Shown here one piece after another: positions 58,758 to 64,000 of a stretch of DNA of 64,000 bases (within the stretch, counting starts at the first letter, position 1; the number at the start of each line of letters is the position of its first letter). The translations under genes were made by a program, and so were the position numbers. Under the pieces are notes generated by a model that did not search any database, was not told the DNA's origin, and saw only the letters and a list, made by a program, of their open reading frames with translations. The stretch comes from Imbricaverruca yamaguchii (lineage: Eukaryota; Arthropoda; Thecostraca; Neoverrucidae): the NCBI GenBank assembly GCA_034440575.1, contig JAOTOL010001394.1, positions 786,501-850,500 of the forward strand. Reading direction: 5' to 3'.

Positions 58758-59705
58758 CTAGTTTCCCTGAAGGACATGCTCGTACACTTTGCCTAACACA
58801 TGGACCCCCTTCTCAGAGAAGTGCAGTCCATCCCTCTGATAGAGGTCCCACGATGCATAAAACCTGCTCCACTCGTCTACAAATGGAAAAACTAGCTCAT
58901 GGCAGAGCTTTCCTACCCTGGCGTTAGCTGCCAGTGCCCTAGAGCTCCACTCAGGGGAGGCGCTATCCCTAGGGAAAATTGCTGTTACAATGACTCTATT
59001 GGTACCCTTCAGGGTGGCCAGAAGGGCCCTGTACTCCCGCAGAAGCTCCTCACACCTAGCAGGACCTATGTTATTTACCCCTACATGCACTATGACGGTA
59101 TTAAACTGGTGATCACTGGTGACCTGTGCCACCACAGGTACCAGGTCCTTCACCTTGGCACCAGGCCTGGTGATGCACCTCCTTTCCCTCCTACCTTTAC
59201 AAAATACCCGCTCTAACTGTCGCACACGTGAGTCTCCTAGAACCAGCACTGACTCCTTACTACTACTATCCTGGGGGCAGTCATCCAATGCCTCGAACAT
59301 ATTTGATGTTAATATGCCTGCCCGCTGGGCCGTTCGGCTAGACTTCCTCCCGCTCCTACCACCTGCCACCTGCCACTCACTGACCCTTTCCTTAGGTTCG
59401 CGTCTCCAAATCCTCCACCCCCTGACCTCATGCCACTTCCCCTCCTGTGACCTACCAGAACTACCCCTCCTCTGTTCACTATTAACACTCCGCTCTCGAG
59501 AGATCACAGCCACCTCCACAGTAGGGGAAGCCTCAGCTACCTGGTGGCCTGCGACCACCTGGGCATATGATGTCCCTGCTACGGAGTGACCCCTTGTTGC
59601 TTTATCTTGCCTACCCTGTGCAACAAGGGCAGCCTTGAGCTTGGAAAGCTCTGCCTTAAGGGTCCTAATCTCTTCCTCTAGTGCCTGCATCCTGGTCGAA
59701 ACCAT
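58758..59705 (-). CDS. LINE ORF1 protein: coiled coil plus SGNH esterase-type domain, intact
   Basis: 315 codons from ATG. Residues 5-30 (QALEEEIRTLKAELSKLKAA) form a short leucine-heptad coiled coil. Residues 60-150 are basic and Ser/Arg-rich, likely RNA-binding. Residues 153-313 resemble an SGNH hydrolase: VLVLGDSR (157-160, nucleophile Ser159), HVGVNN (207-212, block III Asn), and RDGLHFS (Asp292 and His295). All catalytic blocks are present. Such ORF1 proteins are known in CR1/L2 elements, where they bind element RNA; the role of the esterase activity is not settled. An unbroken ORF1 beside a broken ORF2 may mean recent insertion, or selection, or chance. Its GC-rich codon use differs from the AT-rich ORF2. 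Confidence 0.9.
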   Translation of the reverse strand: MVSTRMQALEEEIRTLKAELSKLKAALVAQGRQDKATRGHSVAGTSYAQVVAGHQVAEASPTVEVAVISRERSVNSEQRRGSSGRSQEGKWHEVRGWRIWRREPKERVSEWQVAGGRSGRKSSRTAQRAGILTSNMFEALDDCPQDSSSKESVLVLGDSRVRQLERVFCKGRRERRCITRPGAKVKDLVPVVAQVTSDHQFNTVIVHVGVNNIGPARCEELLREYRALLATLKGTNRVIVTAIFPRDSASPEWSSRALAANARVGKLCHELVFPFVDEWSRFYASWDLYQRDGLHFSEKGVHVLGKVYEHVLQGN

Positions 59706-60390
59706 CCTAAACGCTGCAGCTTATGCCTAGATTTAGATTGAAATTAACTTGCTAAACAACCGACAAAAAAACCAACTATCATTCACTATAAATCGCTACC
59801 TCATATACTGTCAGTTAATTGTCTAAGTACCTGAAGAAAAGCAGAAACTATTAAACAATTGATTTTTATTTTTTTATTTTTAAATAAACAAAATGTCTAA
59901 TCTTTGTCAGAAGTCTTCCACACAAATATACAACTATATGAATATCCCTTTTTATATCACTTATGGCTAGACAGAAAAATGAACAGTCACACAGCACTTA
60001 TGAATACCCCCAACTTACTACCAATATACTACCAAAAAATAAATAAAGTATGTTAGGATAGTATGAATGTTGTCTAATGTACTTATGAAATATACACAAT
60101 TGTAATATCTCCTACTACAGAAATCGAAGCGTCGAGAACACGCCTAAAGCCACGAGGCCTCGCCTAACACGAAGATGGCGCACGGCAGCGTCGCTAGGTT
60201 AATATAGTATAGTTTGCGTGCTACGAAAATGCTTATCAGATAAAAACGAATGAAATATAATCACAGAAGTAATTGCTAATCACCTATCCACAGCTTGGAC
60301 TAGAGTACTGCCCTGTTCTGCAACGACTTATCTGGAAAGCTGGAGCTCCAACGGACGTCCTTCCACTTTGACACCTGGCGGCAAACTGTA
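59706..60390 (-). promoter_or_regulatory. CR1-like LINE 5' leader (internal promoter region)
   Basis: A 685-bp leader conserved with 44951-45722. It contains a CpG-rich patch with AAGATGGCGC (60174-60183; AAAATGGCGC in the other copy), similar to the YY1 consensus. Promoter function is inferred from its position at the 5' end of a LINE, not shown. Confidence 0.5.
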
Positions 60391-60784
60391 TTATTTATAT
60401 AATACATTTATAAGTAGCAGGTGCATGCTCTCGATTAGGAGCGGTAATAGAAGAACATTTCCAAATGCAATTTCAGGTAAAGGTACTAGCTATAATGTGA
60501 TATGGCATTCAATACCAGTTTATAGCACAGTTATTTTTCCCCCTATCCCGACTGTAGCTCTTCATAAAATATTAACATCAAAACAAATGATAAAGGCACC
60601 TGCACCATTGGCTCAAATTTTAGTCTGAAAGACATTTAAAGCATTTTAAATTACACTGAGTATATGGGATATTTAGACGTCCTACCGGGCTCGTTTCGAC
60701 ATCTCACACCTAACGAAAAACCATTATTTGAACCCTGCATGGCTCCCACAAAAGGATACAAATCGACGCCCCTGGCTGCAGGTG

Positions 60785-61700
60785 TTCACAGTTCTATAAG
60801 TAGATCACATCGGACTTGAGGTATGTTTGGTGTTTTACTGCATCCTAGACATGAGAGGGTATCGGGTTGGATATGTAAAGAGGGGGCTCCTAACCCATAA
60901 GGCATCATTCAATCAATGGCTGTACCGCTTCCTTAGAATGGCCCGACCAGTAATTATACGGTGTTTAAAGAATCCAAAAATGAACAATCTATTCGTATTT
61001 AGACAGTTTATTTTGATTGAAATTCTGTAAACGTTCACAAAGAGCAACTGTAAAGCAGACAGTTATTTCGTAGTGTTGTTTTATATTCCGAACATGTAAA
61101 TGTGGACGTGTTGGATTACAAACACTATGCATGCTGTTTCCCGAACACTTGAAGGCATGTTGTAAGATCCCCCAGAGGAATGTTTTATTTCAAGCCGAAT
61201 GCTCATTTGTAAGTTTGTGGCAACTTTTCTGATATAACACAGCTCTATAAGTATATCAGATCTGACTTGAGGCAGTCTGGTATTTCAATACATCCAAAAC
61301 ATGAGGAGGTATCTGGGGGTTATGTGAAGAAGGGTTCTCCGAACACATAAGGCGGCATTCAATGAATGCATGTACCGCTTATCAAAGTGGCCTAAAGTGT
61401 TCACAGAATGTAAAAATGAACAACCTATCCATATTTATGCAGTTTATTGTGATGAATATTTTGTAAACGCTCACAAAATGCAATTTTAAAACCGACAATA
61501 ATTCCATAGTAGTGTTTTTTTCCGAACACGAGCATGTGGGTGTGCTGGATTACGAACACCAAGTGTCCTATTTCGTTAGCACTTTAATGCATGCAGTATA
61601 TCTCCCACATAAATGTTTTATTTCACGACGAAAGCTCATTTTTAACTCTGTAAAAAAATGTCTGATCACAGGCCTCGGTACATTTCTTATTGAATGGCAG
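60785..61700. repeat. ~450-bp repeat, tandem copies 2 and 3
   Basis: Two head-to-tail units (about 60785-61235 and 61236-61700) share the landmarks of 52690-53130. A diverged partial unit (AACAATGAACAAGCTACCCA; TTTCGTAGTGGTGT) is at about 63480-63720. Confidence 0.75.
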
Positions 61701-61929
61701 GGTATGACGTAGAGAGATTGTGATATAGAAAGTACACTGGATGTCCGATTGTCCATATTCAATTTTGTTTGCTTGTTTGTTGAATAAGGCGCACCCGATC
61801 TGACAGAATAGTCGGGATGGCCGCTTAATGTCTGCTTGTCGTTCAGGCAAGTCTTGGAACAGGCCTCCAGTAGACAATTCGTAGTGGAGGCAGGGAGATA
61901 AAAAATGTAATCTTGGGAAATCGTCCGAA

Positions 61930-62775
61930 GGGTAACTATCTTATCCGCGTGGGGCCACTGTGAATGTCTCTGAAGGGGTTTCTTTTGGACGAAATCGCGT
62001 ATCTGTCCATCATTGGATAAGAGCTGTAGATCATCACATATACCGCCGCGTTACTGGGGGTGTGAGTTTGGTTGACCATACATTCACCTTGTTGGCCCCG
62101 CATTGCCAATGGACCTAGCTTGTCCGTCATAGTATCCCCGAAGAACCCAGTTGGGAAGTCCGGATTTGAGTGCAAATCCGTTCAGCACATTCATCGTCGT
62201 GAACGAGTATCTTAAATGCTTGCCATTGAACCAAAAAAGCCCACAAATGATACGCATATTTCAGGCGCGGATCAGGATTTATCATGACGAGGAACATTTC
62301 GTCGGAGGAGTTACTTTGGCTAAAAAAATGATTGTGCAGGGGGAGGAGTGGGGGGGGGGGGGTGACTCCCGCACTCTAGCCCAGGCGTGTGCCCGAGCTT
62401 TCCAGTAAGGGCCTACCTGGCTGGATGGGCGTCACCTTTCCATGTGAGGAAGCGTATTCCTCCAGTGCCCCCCCCCCCCTGTAGCTGGCCTGCTATATTC
62501 ACGAGCAACGTCCCGTAAAACCTCTGACAGTGTGTAGGCTGGGTCTGCCCATATCCTCGTGAGAACACGGCGACGATGATCGGTGAAGGCGGCACCGTCT
62601 GCAACTAGCGATGGGCCCAAGCATTCCGACATCGCTGCTGAAGTTATCCACCAACACACAATGAACTTCGAACTGGCAACTGATACTAAGCAGACACAGC
62701 ACCAGCACATGCCTCAAACACGATATCTGCGACGGCTTCTTCATGATCACCATTCTCGTCCAGCAGATGGGCATA
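61930..62775 (-). other. Possible coding exons on the minus strand, unidentified
   Basis: A minus frame from 62774 reads VIMKKPSQISCLRHVLVLCLLSISC (given here from VIM: VIMKKPSQISC then LRHVLVLCLLSIS), with a basic start and hydrophobic core like a signal peptide. A second frame at 62175-61936 (NPDFPTGFFGDTM then DKLGPLAMRG) is compositionally protein-like. Poly-C/poly-G runs lie between them. No family is recognised and no splice phase could be tested. It may be an exon pair of an unknown secreted or membrane protein, or chance. Confidence 0.2.
62350..62480. repeat. Facing poly-G and poly-C runs
   Basis: A G13-type run near 62351-62362 and a C13-type run near 62467-62480 about 105 bp apart could pair as an inverted repeat. 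They resemble the G/C runs of the TTAA elements, but no TTAA termini are seen. Confidence 0.6.
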
Positions 62776-62804
62776 ACATTGTGATTTTCGTCAATGTAGC
62801 ATGA

Positions 62805-62885
62805 AGTCTGAATGAAGTCTGAAAGTCAGAAAGCCTGAATATCTGAAGTTCAAAAGGCTGAAGTCTGAAAGTATGAACTATGAAT
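62805..62885. repeat. GAAGTCTGAA-type simple repeat
   Basis: Degenerate GAAGTCTGAA/AAGTCTGAAAG units. Confidence 0.75.
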
Positions 62886-62917
62886 GTAGTTCTGAAATGT
62901 GAGCTAGGCTTACTAAC

Positions 62918-63115
62918 GGTGGCGTAGCCAGAATTTTTTTTTAGCGGAGGGAGGCGACCCAGAACAAAATGCTAATAAACAGAAACTGCTTTCGGTTCAC
63001 TTGTCGCACCGAAAACTTTGGGTTTTAGGTGGCGAAATTCTAAGAATGTGTTGCTTCAACTAGCGATTTTGCATTACTAAGGGAGGGGGGGGGGGAGACC
63101 ACACCACTTGGCTGC
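62918..63115. mobile_element. Possible hAT-type MITE
   Basis: The left end GGTGGCGTAGCCAGAA resembles the common hAT MITE terminus CAGTGGCGTAGCC. The right part, read inward, has GCGCAGCCAAGTGG beside a G-run. Termini agree only loosely and no 8-bp duplication is proven. Confidence 0.4.
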
Positions 63116-64000
63116 GCTTTGCGTGCTAATTCTGTGCTAATTTATTAATGTATGCCTAGTTGCACTACAAGTACTGACTTCACCAACGAATAGAATGTTA
63201 GTATATAAACCACATTTAACTTAGTAAATCAACTACCAAGCTAGTTTTGGCTAATACCTCATATGGTTAGAAAGTAAGACCTTGGTAAGTTGACAGGTTA
63301 ATCTTAGCTTTCATACACACTGACTAGTTATATCCCAGCTAACTAACGAGGAAAGGGATCGGTAAATAACAGGTGGCATTAGGAAAAACAAGCAGCTAGT
63401 GAATATTCTAGGATTACCCGTGTTGCAGATCGAAGCGTAGTCTATGCAAATATTCGTTGACTATGTTCAAGCCAGGGATTAGTAAATTTGGTTTCCAGCG
63501 TACTGTGTTCATTGAGCACAACAATGAACAAGCTACCCATATTCAAACAGTTCATTTCAATGAAAATCATCTAACCACTTGCAAAGAGCAACTTTAAAAA
63601 AAACAATTATTTCGTAGTGGTGTACCGTAATCTGAAGACGAGAATGTGGTTCTCCTGTGTTACTTCACTGTATAGCTGTTGTGGTACAGGTTGTTAGTAG
63701 TCACCAAAAAATGTTGGTGTAATTGCTAAACGATATTGGAGGTCGCTTCCTTGTGGTCTTCTCCAGGCACCTGCTCCCAGAAGCCTTAAATGGCTCCCAT
63801 GGACTTCGCTAGATTTGTACACAAGCAATTGGTGAAACTATGTGATCAGGCATTCACGTTTTGGTGCGGAAAGGTCCATCGTTCATGAATTCCACCATCT
63901 TTATGTTATTTATGGCCTGATCGTGACATGGGAGACGTCCAAAGGTAGGCGTTCGGGAAGCAGAATGTGTTCAGATACCCCCGCTCCTCTTCCACTACGT
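63116..64000. other. Non-coding; partial ~450-bp repeat
   Basis: Apart from the diverged repeat unit at about 63480-63720, I see nothing. Confidence 0.5.

Larger units (their letters stand above)
55655..60390 (-). mobile_element. CR1-like LINE, nearly full length (copy 1)
   Basis: About 4.7 kb in minus orientation: 5' leader (60390-59706), ORF1 (59705-58758), ORF2 endonuclease plus reverse transcriptase (58560-55992) and a 3' tail with TTTATGTC-type short repeats (about 55655-55675, minus strand). The 5' end is fixed by the independent copy at 44951-45722. The two-ORF layout with an esterase-type ORF1 is characteristic of CR1/L2-group LINEs. ORF2 is broken, so the copy cannot move by itself. 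Confidence 0.9.

Overview
This window looks like animal genomic DNA: long introns, abundant decayed transposons, microsatellites and minisatellites, and no bacterial-style operons. The only host gene I can build with confidence lies on the minus strand. It is a divergent nicotinic acetylcholine receptor-like (Cys-loop) subunit, and five exons can be placed. They are a signal-peptide exon (46608-46530), a loop D/loop A exon (26553-26444, exactly 110 nt), a Cys-loop exon (17103-16890), a loop C/pre-TM1 exon (11281-11095) and a TM1-end/TM2 exon (906-751). The four consecutive downstream exons join in phase with consensus splice sites. The two short exons expected between the signal peptide and loop D were not found, and the 3' end (TM3, cytoplasmic loop, TM4) lies beyond position 1. 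Gene structure, roughly 10-kb introns, repeat content and a few TTAGG-like stretches suggest an invertebrate. A chelicerate such as an ixodid tick is my best guess, but I cannot confirm it.

Layout. 1-9 kb: relic LINE reverse transcriptase and RNase H pieces, a nine-copy 35-bp array, and a dead hAT (ZMYM/DUF4371-like) transposase. 10-31 kb: exons embedded in a family of TTAA-flanked non-autonomous elements with G-run/C-run hairpins at their ends, a tRNA-derived SINE, and a second LINE relic. At 26.5-27.2 kb lies a 68-bp tandem array that is a repeated copy of a receptor intron-exon junction. 28-46 kb: CR1-like LINE pieces, all on the minus strand, a degenerate 270-300-bp tandem array, and several minisatellites. 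46.4-48.1 kb: GC-rich first exon of the receptor gene followed by a 16-bp satellite. 49-52.5 kb: two TTAA elements very rich in AGGTCA. 55.7-60.4 kb: the most complete CR1-like LINE, with an intact 315-aa esterase-type ORF1 and a broken ORF2. 60.8-64 kb: a tandem ~450-bp repeat and simple repeats.

Most notable. First, ten duplicated 3' splice acceptors sit in tandem directly in front of a real receptor exon. Second, a TTAA/hairpin element family may be undescribed. Third, several CR1 copies share the same inactivating codons, as if a defective lineage had been copied. Fourth, the receptor has an aberrant pore sequence (no Glu at -1', Lys at 2', Gly at 9').
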